This document shows, piece by piece, positions 47,080 through 61,600 of a stretch of DNA of 64,000 bases. The translations under genes were made by a program, and so were the position numbers. Location: positions 431,986-495,985 of the forward strand of contig RCAB01000012.1 in assembly GCA_003640385.1 (NCBI GenBank), given 5' to 3'. Each line of letters begins with the position of its first letter. The stretch's first letter is position 1. The notes below the pieces were generated by a model. That model did no database searches. It was not told where the DNA came from and worked only from the letters and a program-made list of their open reading frames with translations. This DNA is from Setaria digitata. Taxonomy: Eukaryota; Nematoda; Chromadorea; Rhabditida; Setariidae.

Positions 47080-50000
47080 TCAAATTTGAAAGTCAGAAAC
47101 AAAAAGCTCCCATACAGCATAATTTCCGAAAGTTCGACGTTCCTTGAATCTTGCTAGATCCTTTCGAGTGATAATTCCACGGAGCTGAAAATCATTTAGA
47201 TTAAAAATATAGGAAACAAGAATTTAATATGAAATTCGAAATAAAACTGTGGTGGGCTGTTAAAAGATATAAGAAGCAACTTTATTTTCGTTGTCGACAA
47301 CAACTACATGACGCAAGCCCAATCCACGAAAAAGGTGAAATATCGATGGTAGTGAAGCACTCAACGGTACTCGATGAGGACTTGGATTCATGTACGGAGT
47401 TAAATTTAGCCAACAAGTCCTTTCTTCTTCAGACAGCTGTAGTTTTGCTAGGCATTCGTCATATCTGAAAATAGCTTTAGTGCATGTCAGAAATGAATAA
47501 AATAATGGAAATAATGGATTCCGGTCAAACTTAACTCGGATACTCGTCAGCGAAATCCGAAAGTTGAACTGATTCACTCCCATCCACCAGAATTTGACAT
47601 TCAGGATCTTTGTAAAAAACCTATAAATCAGAAAAAGTTTTAAGTCATAAATAGCTGGAATAAAATGCTAAAATATAATGCACTAAGCTGAGCAGTGGGA
47701 GTTGATATAGCAATGCTTCTCAGCTAGAAATTAAAGTAAAGAAAAAGCCAACAACGAAAGTCTGGTAATTAACTGACTCGCTTTTGAATTAAAGTGATTA
47801 GTTGCGACTTTAGGATCAATCCCTCTAGATGACCATAATCCGGTATCTGTTCTTCGCTTGACGGGGAATTAATTTCATCAATAACAGGAAAGCCATGATG
47901 CGATGTAGAACGCAGAACTTCAATCACGTGTGAAACCTGTTCCTTTGGCATCATTGTTACTACATCTTTCCGCATAATGCGCCTTGAAAATTTTGATTTG
48001 GCTACTAGCATAATAAATAATTTTAATATTTAGAGAAAACAAGATAGGCGGGAAATACAAGAATGACGAATATCTACTTTATCTTTACAAAAAAAAAATG
48101 TATCTGATTGCATATGAAAACTATTTGTATTTTTTAGTCACAGAGAGAGGGCTAGACTCAACAGATTAAAATGCAGAATTGTGCTCGAAAATGAAGTGAA
48201 CAGCTTATATGACAGTAAACGGTCAGCAACTTTAAGATGTATCATAGCCGCACTGCAGCAATGAATAATAAACAATGGCAACTTACCCTGCAAATATGTT
48301 GCGGGACAGTTCTGGTGCACACCATCCTAAAATAGGTATTTCATTCAATTCAATATGCCCATCATAAAGACCCTGAAATAAGAAGGGTCTTATATGACAT
48401 CTGATTACATTTTTACAATAAATTTGTGCATATACAAAATAATAACCTCATTGAATAAGTCGCCAACCCATTTGGTAATCATAAGAACAAGCATTATTGG
48501 CAAGCCAAATGTGATATCCCTCGTCGCTTCAACGAGAATTGCAGTTAAACTAATTGTCATTCGTACAACACCTCCTAACTGTGCTGCAGCTCCAGCAAGG
48601 GCATATTTGCCAGGATGTATACCAGTCTATTCGGAAAAAAATTAGGGTTAAAAAAATTAAAAACACTAAAGTGTATTTACTAATTTGAGGACAAAAACTG
48701 ACCAATGGGTCTACAACTCACCACATCAGGAAACATGTATTCGACCATAACTCCGACAAGACGGCCCCACGCCGCACCCGTCAACAATGTGGGTATGAAA
48801 ATACCGCTCGGCACCGACAGTCCGTATGTCCATAACGACAAGAAGTAGTACTCGACAGCAAATATTAATAGCGTACTAGCCCCATAAGAATCTGATAAAA
48901 GCTAATATTTACAAACTTATTCTCAAATAAATGAAATATGATATTAAGATAATATTCTTACCTGGACAAACACCTAATAAAGAAAAACAGTAGAATAGAA
49001 TGATAACTTAGGGAATGATCACTTTAGGCGAAAACATCCACCTTTAAAAGGACAAACTTACTTGCTGGACTATGAAATAGACTCTTAACACTTTCTTCCG
49101 GATTTTGAAAAAATAAATTTGCTACAGCACTATATTGACCCTTGCGGCACCATAACTGTAAATTCCAATTCATTTTTTTTTTTTAAATATATCCATTCGG
49201 GAATATTATTTTCCTCCTCAACTTTTTCCAAAAATCTTGTGGCATTGCCCTCTTCTATTTCTATTTATGTATGTAATGAACTTCACAAATATCAAGTAAA
49301 AGATAGAAGAAATTGATTACGAACACTAACCTTTGTAACCTCGGTTAATTTTGGGTTACGACCAACTGGCTGACAGTCGTTTACTAAAAAGAGTGTAATA
49401 AACCCAGTAAAAGCAGATGCTGCAGCAACAAGTAAACATTCCATCAGCTTCTGGCATTTACTTTGAATATACCTAAAGAAATCATACAATACTAAAACAG
49501 AACAAATCATTACAAACTATCTTTTTTCTTTAGTGAAACTGGACCTTTCGCAGTATTTTTACTGAACTAACTTCTTTCTAAATCGTGAAAGTTTCAAATT
49601 CAAAAAATTGAACAAAGCACCCGAAAGGCCTCCAAGAACACCAATGAGAAGAAAAATTGGTATCTCCCAAATATTGTAGCTGTGATCCTGAAAAAAAAAG
49701 AACAACTTATTAGATGAACTTTATGTACACGTATACAAAGCTGTTAGTAGGCAATACAGCTGAAAAAGGTATAAAATGGTGGTCGTTAAGGTGAACTGTT
49801 GAAAAAATGAATTCAACCTCAAAAACACCAAAATTTGCCAATCCATTCCACGATAAAAAGCCACCCACTCCATGAAATATGCTGAGAATGAAATTCAAAG
49901 TAAATGAGGACATCATTGCAGCAAAAAACTGAAAATAATAATAAACATCATTGTCACACAGAAAATTTGTCAATGTAATATATCTTCAATTAAAATTACA

Positions 50001-51803
50001 GTTGCACAGTGCTAAGCAATCAATAAAAAAGAAGTGAAGAGTTAAAAAGAAACCATTCGCCACGTCAAACTCTGATTCCAAAAACTAGCGCCCTCTTCCA
50101 AGCTAAATAGAACTCCACCAATTGGAGCACCAAAAGCGGCAGCCACTCCAGCCGCTGCACCTGCACTCACAAAATCGCGTTTTTCACTGGAATTTAAAAT
50201 AAAAAGAAAAAGCTGTTTAAAAGTAGGCATTAATATCAAAAAATCAGACTTTACCGATCGTTCCGAAATTGTTCGAAAATATGAAAATCAAGTGAGAAAG
50301 TGACGCATTTGCCTTGCGAAATACCAGCTGCGACCACCGCTCCGGAATGAATCATTGGACCTTCCTGCAATTATTAGAGGTAAATTTTGTAACTAATATA
50401 CCATAAGACTTTAAATAGTATCTGGAAAATGCAGTAATGTTCCATAAAAACCTTATAAAAATCAATTACCTTCCCAGCGCTTAAGCCACCAGCAACCGTA
50501 CATGCAACACCAAATGCTTTTGCAAACAAAGTTTTTAGTCGCACTACACCTGGTATTTCTACACCATTTAAAAAACATTTGACTTGAGATATACCTGCAA
50601 GCCATCCAAACACTTAACACTGAACAACGAAAGCATTTACTTATGACTGAAGCATGATTTTTGAGGAATATGAAGGCACTATTCACAACAAACAACAGAC
50701 CTGAACCAGCAGCTACTGGGGATAAAAATAAAACTAAACAAGCAGCAATTGTTATTATAACGCAATTATAGCAAATCCATGCTAATTCCACCATCCATAT
50801 GCAGCCTCCACCAATTTCCATCCGTTTTTCACACAAATTCAACACTGAAAATAATATGAAGAATATGATATCAAAATATAAAACTCACTATATCAATATT
50901 CGTTCTGCAGTAAACTATTATAATTTATACTTGGAATTGTAGAAGACATTAAATTAAATTAGCAAGTACTTACGGCTGCTTATAATCAAGCGGAACTTGA
51001 CTAAACTGCTGTAGTATATTACTATATCTACAGCAGCTGCAACACTGGCAGTAAAAACACCAATGAAGAAGCACACCACCCATCGATTTACTGCCTGCCG
51101 AAAAAGTTTCCACTGCAAGAAACGTTAATACGATGCCAAAAATTTATATTTCATAATTCAATTTTCAAATAAGCTTCCTCTAATGCCCGTAGATGCAAAC
51201 CTGTACTTGATATGATTTTATACCGTATGCATACTAAAAGAACGATCTTTGTATCTCGGAGAAAAAAATAAAAATAGAGAGAACAGAACAAATATACCTG
51301 ATGGCCAGGTTCCATTTCTTCAGCCTGGTAAAGTTTATTCTCGACAATTTCATAATTCAAACTTTCATATAGTGAAGAAACTGCATCTTCCTTCTCTTTG
51401 TTTGTATCCGATTTCCTCCAACGAGACTCTTCTAAGTCCCGTTCTACTTGTTCACGATATCTTCTCCTTGCTTCTGCATTTCCATTTGTAAAAGATGCTA
51501 CTCGTTCCAAACCTGTTGCAGGATCCTCATTGGGATCCAGGCTAAAACTTAATGAGTTTTAAAAGAACTGCTGAATCAAATCTCTTCATGTGATCTCCAA
51601 GGATCATAGAAGTTCTTAAATTAGCTTTTTAATTCTTCTGTTTTATCGTCTAACATTTCATCACCATTCTATTAACTCCGTTTACCACTGATTTTACCAA
51701 CAATTATAAATTTTACCAATAACCAACTCCACTCAAGAACACCTAATCAATGCAGCCAATTCAAAAAAGCTAACGCTGTTAATAACCGCGTTCGATCACT
51801 CAT
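47080..51803 (-). CDS. clh-6: ClC-6/7-type chloride/proton antiporter
   Basis: Endolysosomal 2Cl-/H+ exchanger of the CLCN6/CLCN7 branch. Minus-strand exons: 51803-51775, 51541-51298, 51112-50974, 50844-50701, 50594-50470, 50364-50255, 50186-50054, 49928-49818, 49687-49572, 49472-49331, 49155-49062, 48973-48962 (12 nt), 48891-48722, 48626-48447, 48372-48287, 48004-47778, 47620-47535, 47464-47281, 47184-47080; about 811 residues. Signatures: EEMEPGHQ near the N-terminus, [24 protein letters not shown] with the gating glutamate, [20 protein letters not shown] then [12 protein letters not shown] with the proton glutamate, [26 protein letters not shown], and two C-terminal CBS domains (HHGFPVID..., [11 protein letters not shown]...GLRHVVVVD). 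The wording in the first CBS and after TPYMNPSP is nearer CLCN6. Oddities: GSGIS for GSGIP, one junction out of phase by a base (48287/48004), and one donor reading TT instead of GT (after 47535). Confidence 0.92.
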
Positions 51804-52770
51804 ATTGCAAAAATGGTATGATGTAGAAAGACAAACAATCTGCAATTCAATTTCATAGTATTGTGATTATAGTAAAGTACAACAACAGAAAAAACATCCG
51901 AATAAAAAAAAGGGAGGAAAACTTGGAAAGAAACAAAACAAGACTAGAAATTTAAGGAAGAGGAAAAAATTAGCGCCATTTTCTATAACTATAGGCTTAA
52001 ATCAACACACCTCACAAATACAAACTTTGTTCATAAGACGAAACATTCCTAACTACCATTTCATTTATGCTTACAATAGACACCTATTCCGTGATCATAC
52101 CTTATCAGCAACTGAAAATGTTGCAAGGCAAAAAAGTGTTTGAAAGAACCGTTGAAGAATAAAACACTGACCTTACTTCAATATGTATATATCTATATCT
52201 TCACCTCTCCCAACATTATCTTGACTATTTTCTCTAACACTCGATTGAAATCAATCGCTGTTACCTAATCTCTAATCTCAAATCCATAATTTGCGCAGCC
52301 GTATTTTACGTGCAATAAATTTCCGGAACAAAATGAGCAGATATAAAAGATTTAACAAAAACATTCTGCACAAAACCACGTTAGTCTGAAATTATTGCAA
52401 AACTTATTGAGCGTTTGAACAGAAAAGAACTATTAAGTTTAAATATCTTTTTATTATATTCCAAACTCAGAATTTCTCAAACTAATCAATGTTATGAAGT
52501 ACAATACAAGAGAAATTTAGTACGAAACGTCCTGACCCAACTTTTCTGTACTGATAACGTATTGTTATATTAATCAACAGTACTCAACATGAAAATAAAT
52601 CATCTTGATAGAGAAATTGAGTAAATAAATTTATTTTTATCTCCTTTCGCCATAATGCAAAGTGTGAATTCTCTGAATAAATACCATACTAAAACCATAC
52701 TAATGAAAAACATTTCGTTACAAAAAATCAAATCACAATCAGAAACTGCCTTTGCATATTTCAAATCGTT
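51804..52770. other. intergenic, ClC gene to 391-aa gene
   Basis: No exon supported. Should hold the ClC promoter and the 3' untranslated region of the gene upstream on the minus strand. Confidence 0.4.
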
Positions 52771-55029
52771 TTAAAAACGAGATATTTCATTTATATAATT
52801 CTCAAAAGCTTTCCGATGCCTTTCGATGACTAGATCTCTTATGTCCTGATCATTGAGTATCTCTAACAACAAACTGATGGCAGCACTGGTCTCTTCTTCC
52901 TCATACTCTTGTATCCCTCTTGAAGCTGATGCACTTGATTTATCTTGCCACTTTCTTCTAACTATTTCTGTACTCACACTTCGTGCCTCCACAGTATCTT
53001 AAATCGTTGACATATCATTTTTCAAAATAAATAATTCAAGGAATATAGCTGTATAGAAGTTTCAATCCCATCTAAAAAAAAAAAAGAGCAATGACCGGAA
53101 ATATTTTTTATTGCTATTTTGAAGAAACAAAAAAGAATAAGAAAACAAACTTTTTAAAATAAAGTCTGTGATTTCGAATATGCCGGACTGATTAAATGTT
53201 TTATTCCACTGCCAGAGATGAAGCTTAGGTATATTAATTAATGCCTTCGTACTTCCGTGACCGAATTTATCACCGTCCGCCCTACCATTTACTTTTTGTA
53301 CTCTAGCTGAGCCCCCACCCTGTAAAAATAACATCATAAAAACAAAGGAAAGTACTATACTTTAGTAACAGTGGATTATAAAAACTCCAGACATATGCTA
53401 GAAAATCAAAGATTCACTTCCTACACAAAATATTGCATAATATGGCAACTTTAAAGCCGACAATATTTATAAACATAATAGTGAGAGGCATAATGAAATC
53501 AAACTTAAAAAAGTATGAGAGAAAATGTCTTATCAATTTCAATATTTTTACAGAAGAAAAGAGTTGAAAAATTTCTACGGAAGCACCGCAAATCAAGAAG
53601 CTAAATTGTATCCAATATCGGGCGAAAAGCAATTCTACTCCATCCAGATAAAAGGTTTTACAACAGTATTACACTTACCATTTAAAAATTGACTTACTTT
53701 ATTTAATAAGACCCAGAATCGTGCCCCAACTACTGGCGGCCATGAAACGTTGGGATCACAACCAAAGCAGAACTTATGCAATTTGATAATACCAAACGGT
53801 GGACAAAGAAAAGCAGCCGTAGCACCTTCAGTTGAACTGGGATGACGCTCGCGTAAAACTACACCAAGGAAACCCTATAATAATTTTCTTACGTATTACA
53901 ATTTGATGGTACCACATCTAAGACAACTGAAGAAGCAAATTTCGGTACAAACAGAAAATTCAAAATCAGGAAGGATGCTTCAATTACTACTACTCTTTTT
54001 TCATTTAAAGTTTACAAACAACTAACAGAATCATTATATGTTCCTGGAATCGTCACTTGTTTTGCAGTTCGCACAAATTCATTTCCGCAGGAATGGGTAT
54101 ATCCTTCAGAAAAGAATAAAGCATCCTCTAAAAAGAACACCTGCAAGACGGTTTAAGTTCGAATAATGCAATCTGGAATTTGAAGCCTTAATTAAGGCAT
54201 TTTGTTCCTTGAATATACTTCATAATCTCTGGCTTCTTGCTGCTTTTCTCATCCTAAGCTTTGCATTTTGATAAATATAATCGATGTCAGATTTGATTCT
54301 GATATCACTATAATTTGCTCATTTTGACAACTCAGTTATTATAATTCATTAAGAATGAAAACAACTTGCTGTTAATTTGCTAAACATATTTTAATTACTA
54401 CTCGTTAATCTTTTGACTTGACCAGATGTACGAACTACGGAGGAGTGAAATCAGCAACTATGTTAACGAAGCTGTGACTATTCAAGAAGACATTCATCAG
54501 CAAAAAGCGATGTAATCTGTATGAACTAAAACAATTTGGTGCCAGGCTAAAAATCCGCCTGAAGTCACCATTTTTTAAAATTCTTATCCAGTCTTCATCG
54601 CATGGGTCGCAACATGGTCCGAGATCAACTGATTCTGGACCAAAAATATATCGTAAACCACTTCTAGAACATATTTCTCCGTGACCATGAACAAAACGGT
54701 CAAAATATCCCAACTGAAATTCGTTCCCACTTTTCTGATAAACCAGTAGTGAGTGATGAACGCTCAATAATGGTTGACCTTCCAGCATCCCTGCAAAACC
54801 TCCCAAGAAATCACGGTAATTTTCAAAACACAAATTCACTTTGACCTAAGTCAACCAATTCTGTAGAAAAAAACTGCACTGCAATCGTACATGAAACACC
54901 TTCTTCATCCCACAAAGGAAGGAAAATTTTTTCTTCTTCTCTATTTGCCTTTCTATATATTATCAAGCAACTACTGAAAAAATGAACCATTCCAACATGC
55001 CAGCTATTATAAAAGAAGGGACTGTTCAT
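52771..55029 (-). CDS. unrecognised 391-residue protein
   Basis: Six minus-strand exons fit in exact phase: 55029-54840, 54790-54492, 54140-54027, 53874-53698, 53319-53151, 52997-52771; 1176 nt. I do not recognise the family. The start region is hydrophobic and aromatic (MVHFFSSCLIIYRK). The middle is rich in Cys, Phe, Trp and Gly: LGPCCDPCDEDW, FLCPPFGII, HKFCFGCDPNVSWPP, the last with paired cysteines that could bind metal. A basic segment (ARVQKVNGRADGDKFGHG) precedes a C-terminal half that looks helical and charged, with an acidic run EYEEEE and ending ENYINEISRF. No clear membrane helix after the first 25 residues and no catalytic motif seen. Minus-strand neighbours are ThrRS (600 nt upstream) and the ClC gene. 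Confidence 0.72.
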
Positions 55030-55631
55030 TGATGATTCTTGTCAAATAACCCTTAAAATTTAAGCACATAGTTGGTATAGAACACTTCCGCACGCCGAAA
55101 AATTTCAAAATTAGTGAGATTTTCTGTTACTACATCTTGAAGAATTAACTGCTAAGGAGTTTTAGTCGAATTCAATCACTTTCGAAATGACTGCAACTCT
55201 TTAGGTATTGTTGGAGCCGCTAATTCTCAACAAAATCAATAGAAAGTCTAGAGAGTAGGAAAAGAAAAATGTCGTGATTTGGAAAAGATAGTTCAAATTT
55301 AAAGATATTTCAGAGTAGCAAAACCAAATATTATTTTCTGCATTATTTATTGTTAAAACCAAACCGCTATTCGCAAGACACCAGAATAACATGATAGCCG
55401 AATACAAAACATGAAATAAAAAAATGACCGAAGATGAAAATCATTAGATTAGTGGATAACTACTGTTGGTTTTGTGGTTAGGCTTTTTTAAAGTGATCCG
55501 GAAATTCAAAGTACATAAAACAATTCAATTTTTTTACAACATCACTGAAAAATCAAAAAAGCTCAACAAATTTCTCAGCTAAATTTAGAGGAATATCCAG
55601 AAGCTGCAAAAATTGTAAATTGAGAAGAAGT
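55030..55631. other. intergenic, 391-aa gene to ThrRS
   Basis: About 600 nt between two minus-strand genes; no exon supported. The spacing is long for a typical nematode operon but not excluding one. Confidence 0.4.
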
Positions 55632-58600
55632 TCAAAACGTTTCTATGTTTTCTGTGTCACGAACAAATTCGTCTCGGAAACGCTTGAATTTTTCGATGAG
55701 ATCATCCAATTTCACTTCACCTCTAACCTGCAAAGAATAGACTTGAAACCAAAAAAATTTGACTCAGCCTTCTCAAGGAGTTTTGAGAACGAAAACTAGA
55801 TAAATTTTGACTAGAAAAAATTTCGCTATTAATCATGAACTGCATTGCTCCTCTCTCGTCCTCATTCATATTTTATGCAAAAGTAGCAATGAAATTTCTT
55901 GCTCAAGCATGAATATTTCAACTCGATACAAACTTACTGCATTATCACGCGTACGGACATTGACAGTTCCATTCTGCGCTTCCTTCGGTCCGACAACAAG
56001 GATAAAATTGAACTGTGCTATTTGAGCATTGCGGATTTGTTTGTTTAGTGTGTCAGATGAATTCACATCAAATTCAACTTCAAAACCCGCTTCATATATC
56101 TGCAAGTACAATGAAAGCATTCAGTATCTCACCACTTTTCAGATGAAATTTGTATAGCGGTTACAATTTTTCATCATATTAATGTTTTTTTAAAAAAAAA
56201 AAAAAAACACCACTTCTTTTAAAACTTTACAAAGAAGTTTTATCCAATACTGGACATCAGAAGAAACTTTTTTTTTCCGTAATAACTCTAATGTTTAGCG
56301 TCTCCTCCCAGCCTTGCAATATTTAAAGTCTGAAAAATTTCAAATACATTTTTATGTGGCTTTCTTGACTGATTGAATAGAGGAAACAAATTACGACGAT
56401 TTCAACAAGTACGGAAGTTACTGCACTAAGATAAATTGAAATTGGAAAATAGTAGTTAACACCCACCTTTTTTTGCACCATTCTACCATAACTGTTTTGA
56501 GATTCATGCACTGTAATTACTTTTGCCTGGAAAACATTTATCTATTCCTCACAATGCTTAATAATGACTGTAAACTCAACGAATAGCTATTACTTTCAGA
56601 TTGTTAACTTCTTTCAGTTTTTTAGAAATATGGAGGACTTAAACGTCATTTAACAAAACTGCATCCTTGCCAAAAGTAGTTAAACAAGTCAAAAAAAAAT
56701 TTTTCCCACTTGTCGAGGTGAAAGCCAAAATGGCCACTTTCCACCATAGTTTTCGACCAGAATAGCAGTCATTCGTTCAATTGAGCCTAAGAGAGCACGA
56801 TGAATCATTACTGGTCTCTGTCTTTCATTGTTTTCGCTAAAAAAAAATCTCTGTCGCATAAAATATGAAATTTCCACCTAGAATTAAGACTGCATAAACA
56901 GAGAAATAGAAGAACTGCCAAATCACCAGGGTTAAATCAACATATTTCCAAATGTATCTGTTGATTTTACTTTAAACTTCCTTTTAAAATGAAATTATAA
57001 AGCCAGTGACGCACTCAAAATATGATAAGTCAAAGCGGATTGGTAATTGAAAATCCAGCTGTATTGTAGCGCACTGGTGAAATCTCCGAAGAGCATCCTG
57101 AATTGTGATGTCGATCTGAAGTATAAAAATAGACTGGATCAGCTCAGGATTCAGGCTGAATCTTCTAATGTATCTTTTAATTAAAATTAGCTCAACCTTT
57201 GGACCATAAAACGCCCCATCTCCAGGATTCAGCTCCCACTTATGTCCGGACGCATTTAGCGCTTCTTTTAGTTTTTCCTCCGCGGCGTTCCTTAAATGAA
57301 TATCAAAACTGAATTCATTTCATCCTGGTACAGGTAAAAGTACTGTGATAATGGATAAAAATTTTTGAGTTTTAAAATGGCTTTAAAATCAAACTAAAAT
57401 GAAGAAAAAATTCTTACCATGTCTCGATATCTCCAAGATATCCTATCTCTGGTCTGGTACTTAAGTTCAATTTGAATGTAAAACCAAATACATCCACATA
57501 AGCATATGTGAGAAAATCAATACAACCCTAGGATAGAACACGCCTGCGAGCGAAAAAAAATACATAACAGTTAAAGACATGTAACAACTTCTGGAAACTG
57601 CAATTCGAAAAGGAATTCAATATAACTACTTTTAGTAATTTAGCAGTCTTTTGAAGCTTACCATTATTTCATCAACAACCTGATCTTGACGACAAAAAAT
57701 ATGGGCATCATCCTGCTGAAAACGTCGCACTCGGGTTAGACCAGTCAGTGCACCACTCAGTTCATTGCTTAAAAGGTCAAAAATTAACAAAATCCAGAAA
57801 AAAAAAAGCCTCTCTTAAATGTGGTGCAATGAAGGATCCTGAAGTCCCTACAAATATTAAATGGATTTTAAAAAGTTACTTGGAGCTGACTGCACTTGGA
57901 GCACTAGCATTATCTTTTTTCCTTCTTAAAAAATTTATTTCTACTAGCATTATCCGAAATTTTCTCTTACCGATGTAAAACACCGAAATCAGCGTATCGT
58001 AGAGGCAGCTCATTATAAGTACGCGGCATGTGTGAATACATCAAGCAATGTCCTGGACAATTCATTGGCTTCAGTCCGAATGTCTCTTTCTCAACATCGA
58101 TTCTAAAATGCTACTTTAATTCGAGTGAAAATTCTCTTCAAAATCAATTGTGCACATTCTTTAATGCAAATCTCATTGTAAAATCATTTTAAAAAAAAGA
58201 TTACTTGAACATATTATCAGAATAATGTTCCCAATGTCCCGACTGCTCCCACAATTTGCTATTGAACATATTTGGTGTTATAACCTAGGAACAATGAAAG
58301 AAAATTTTAATAATAAAATAAATGACTATATTTTGAAAAAAAAAGTCAGTAAATGAAATTGCCCAAGTACTTAAAACTGGCAGCTAGTTCATTCACTGTG
58401 TTTTAAGGTTTTGCAAACTGTATACCAAACAATACCATGCAAGTTTTCGAAGCTAATTCATGATATTAACCTTTAAATGTAACTAATAAATTAAACTACA
58501 AATTTATCTGTCATACTAGTACGCCCGCTAACGTTATTTCTTGATAACAAGGAAAAAAGCGGTTTAGTAGTGAGTCAAACAGAATAAATGAGATACTTCA

Positions 58601-61600
58601 GTAAATCCACGTTTGCGATATTCTTTACGTATAAAGTTACAGAGGGTGTTATATACATGAGCTCCTTTCGGATACCAGAAAGCTGCGCCAGGACTCAACG
58701 GATGGAAGAAATACAACTCTTGATCACGTCCAATTTTTCTGTGATCTAGTTTCGCAGCCTCTTCCTTGGAAAATTTCACGAATGAAAATATAATATTCGT
58801 AATAATTAATATAACGAAATTGATAAAAGTCGTATTATAAATCATTAATATAATGAGTGATATGTACCTAGTGTTGATGCTGCTGGCTACGCTCTCTGAA
58901 AACCACAGCTAAAACTCTAGGCGCCAGAATCTATATTTTAATAAAGATACTTTTGCACACTTCTGAACGTTTACCTCTGCTAATTTCGAGGGAACGCGAA
59001 AACGTGTGCTATATAAAGAGACATACAAGAAGGACAGGTATTCGATTAAATTTGTAACTTAAAAAAGGAAAACAAATGGAACACCATTTAAGAATTTTCG
59101 AGAAAATATAGATGCTGCTACCATACAATTTTCAAGTTCAAACAAACCTGTAATTTCTGCCATTCCTTCAATTGTTTGGAGTCAGGAAATGAGATTCCAT
59201 AAATCCGAATTAAAGATTCGGCATCTGACCGTCCCTCCCAGTAAGAACTCGATGTTTTGGTGACAGCCAGGGCCTTCAATAAAATTCGTGTACAATAGAA
59301 CAATGTTTTCTTAAAATCTGAATAGCTGAGCGCAAAATCTGACGTAATACACAGAAGAAATATTTTAATTTTATTTAAACCATCGAACCGCGGTCAACTA
59401 ATCAGAGACCAGGAGTTTAAAAAGTAAGACGCCACCTTTACTTTCCCAGTATGTCGTACATGTGGTCCCCGACATAAATCAATCAAAGGTCCGCAGCGAT
59501 ATACAGTGGTAAATGGAGTCGTGATTTTTTCGTTTATGATGCGGACCTAAAACAAAAAGACGAACTTATGGCTTTATCTCATTAATCAAATACTTTCAGA
59601 AATAAAAACGGTAAATGATATGCACTGTGATTTCTACGGCAAATCTACTGGTATACCTTGAATTTATTGTATTTGAACATTTCCAATAGATCTTCTTTTG
59701 AAACAACCAGTCGCTCAAATGGCTGTTTGTCCTACAAATAAAGATGAATAAAAAAAATGTTAGAACTTTGCAATAAGACAGAATTTGACTAGCATTACAC
59801 ATAAAATGTTACTAGTCAATGCTTATCTTAATATAGTCAGCAATAACCAGTCAGCTAAAGTAAAAAACTGAAACTACCTTAACAACACATTTAATAATTT
59901 GCTCCAGTTTTGGGAAATCATCCGGAGTAATCGCAGCTCCCTGAAATGCTTGTATGTTTGATTAGTGGATCTATTAGTAGGATTTTTGCAAATGGAGGAA
60001 TGAAAAATATCTTAATGAAATGAAAAGAAGTTTTTCCTCCTGAAGGATAGCAAGAAAAGATGGCTATTAAAATGAATAAAAATATTAAACCTCTTTCCAC
60101 ATATCATAATAAAACCCTTCTGAAATTGGCGGACCGTAACAAAGATGACCGCCGCAATAACGCTCCATAGCTTCACCCATAATATGTGCTGAACTATGCC
60201 AGAAAACCTAAATTTCTAAGTGATAATATAAAAATCGTTCTTACCGCTCTACTCTTAATTATCTTGTTCAACCGAAAAACAGCCATGACCTTAACCAATT
60301 TCAAGTTGTGGTCCTTTTCGGTCTGACATACTTTTGCACCACTAGATCCAGAAATATTACTAAATTTGAAATTCTAGCAATATCTGAAGTAGTGCAATCG
60401 TGATAAAGTTTGGTGCGAAAGTTACTTGAATTTAAAAGTTAGTGAATTTGAAAAATAGACTTTGATATTTGAAGATCGTGGCTAGTGGTGATGCCAGTTT
60501 AAAGAAGAATAGGAGAAACCAGGTAGACTATTTCTCTACATCATCCAAATCACGGAATTGAAGATAAAATTGACAGAATTAAGAAAACTAGGGAAGGAAT
60601 CATGATCTCTACCTGTTTGCCTTCATCATCATCAAACTTAAGGACTTCTAAAGAAGCACTGTCTTCGAACGGTCTATCTAAATCCCATACCTAAAGATGA
60701 AAATAAATTACAAGAAGAACATGGGAAAAAAGTTAACTGTTGATATGGAGTCATTACACTCTTTACGAAAACTCCAACGTCTAATGATCTCTCTCTTGTC
60801 CACCGTGCTATTACACTTATTCCTAACAACCACCGATTATTCAAATAAAAAACTCCTTTAAAATTTGAAATTTTTGGATGAACAAACTTCTCCGTTCACT
60901 TTAGCTACAACAGCATTATCAGCAAGTGCACGACTGATTTTTTCTGCAATCATAAGTGGAGTGGTGCGCCAAGATTCCCCCTCAAACTCTTTCCCATCGG
61001 ACATAGAAATTTTAATTTTCTCTGGTTTCTGAAAAAATTAAGGTCTTACATGTCTTTCAAAAAGTGGGTGACTGGAAACTGACAATAAAAACAATGACTA
61101 AGATTAAGAATTCTCAGAGATAAAAGCAAAAAAGAAATGAAAAACACCTTCGCAGTAACCTCCTCATGATATTTTGCCATAAGCTTATCAAACAGAGCGA
61201 TGCGTTCTTCAATAAAACTCGGCCAAGGTTCTACTTCAATTGAAGCCCTAGTCGTTTTCTTCAAGAAAAAAACATTAGCAGTGATGTTCTTACGAAAATT
61301 TTAATGATTATCTTCTTTTCTCACCATTTTCTGCATCTTACTTTTCAAACAAATAAAAAGACTAAAAATGAAAAAACTAGATAGCATGAAAATAAGAAGA
61401 TGCAAAGGAGATTCCAAAATCCTCTTTACTATCTCACTGTTCTCATCTCTCAACTTTTTGCTTTCTAATCTTACTTACAAAGGCGAAAAGTCAGACGACT
61501 TTTCTTCTTTCTTTAATTAACAAGTGATTCCTATAAAATAAAAAAAAAAAAAAAAAAAAAACTGAATAAAACTCTTCTATTAAATAAGAAAAACATTATT

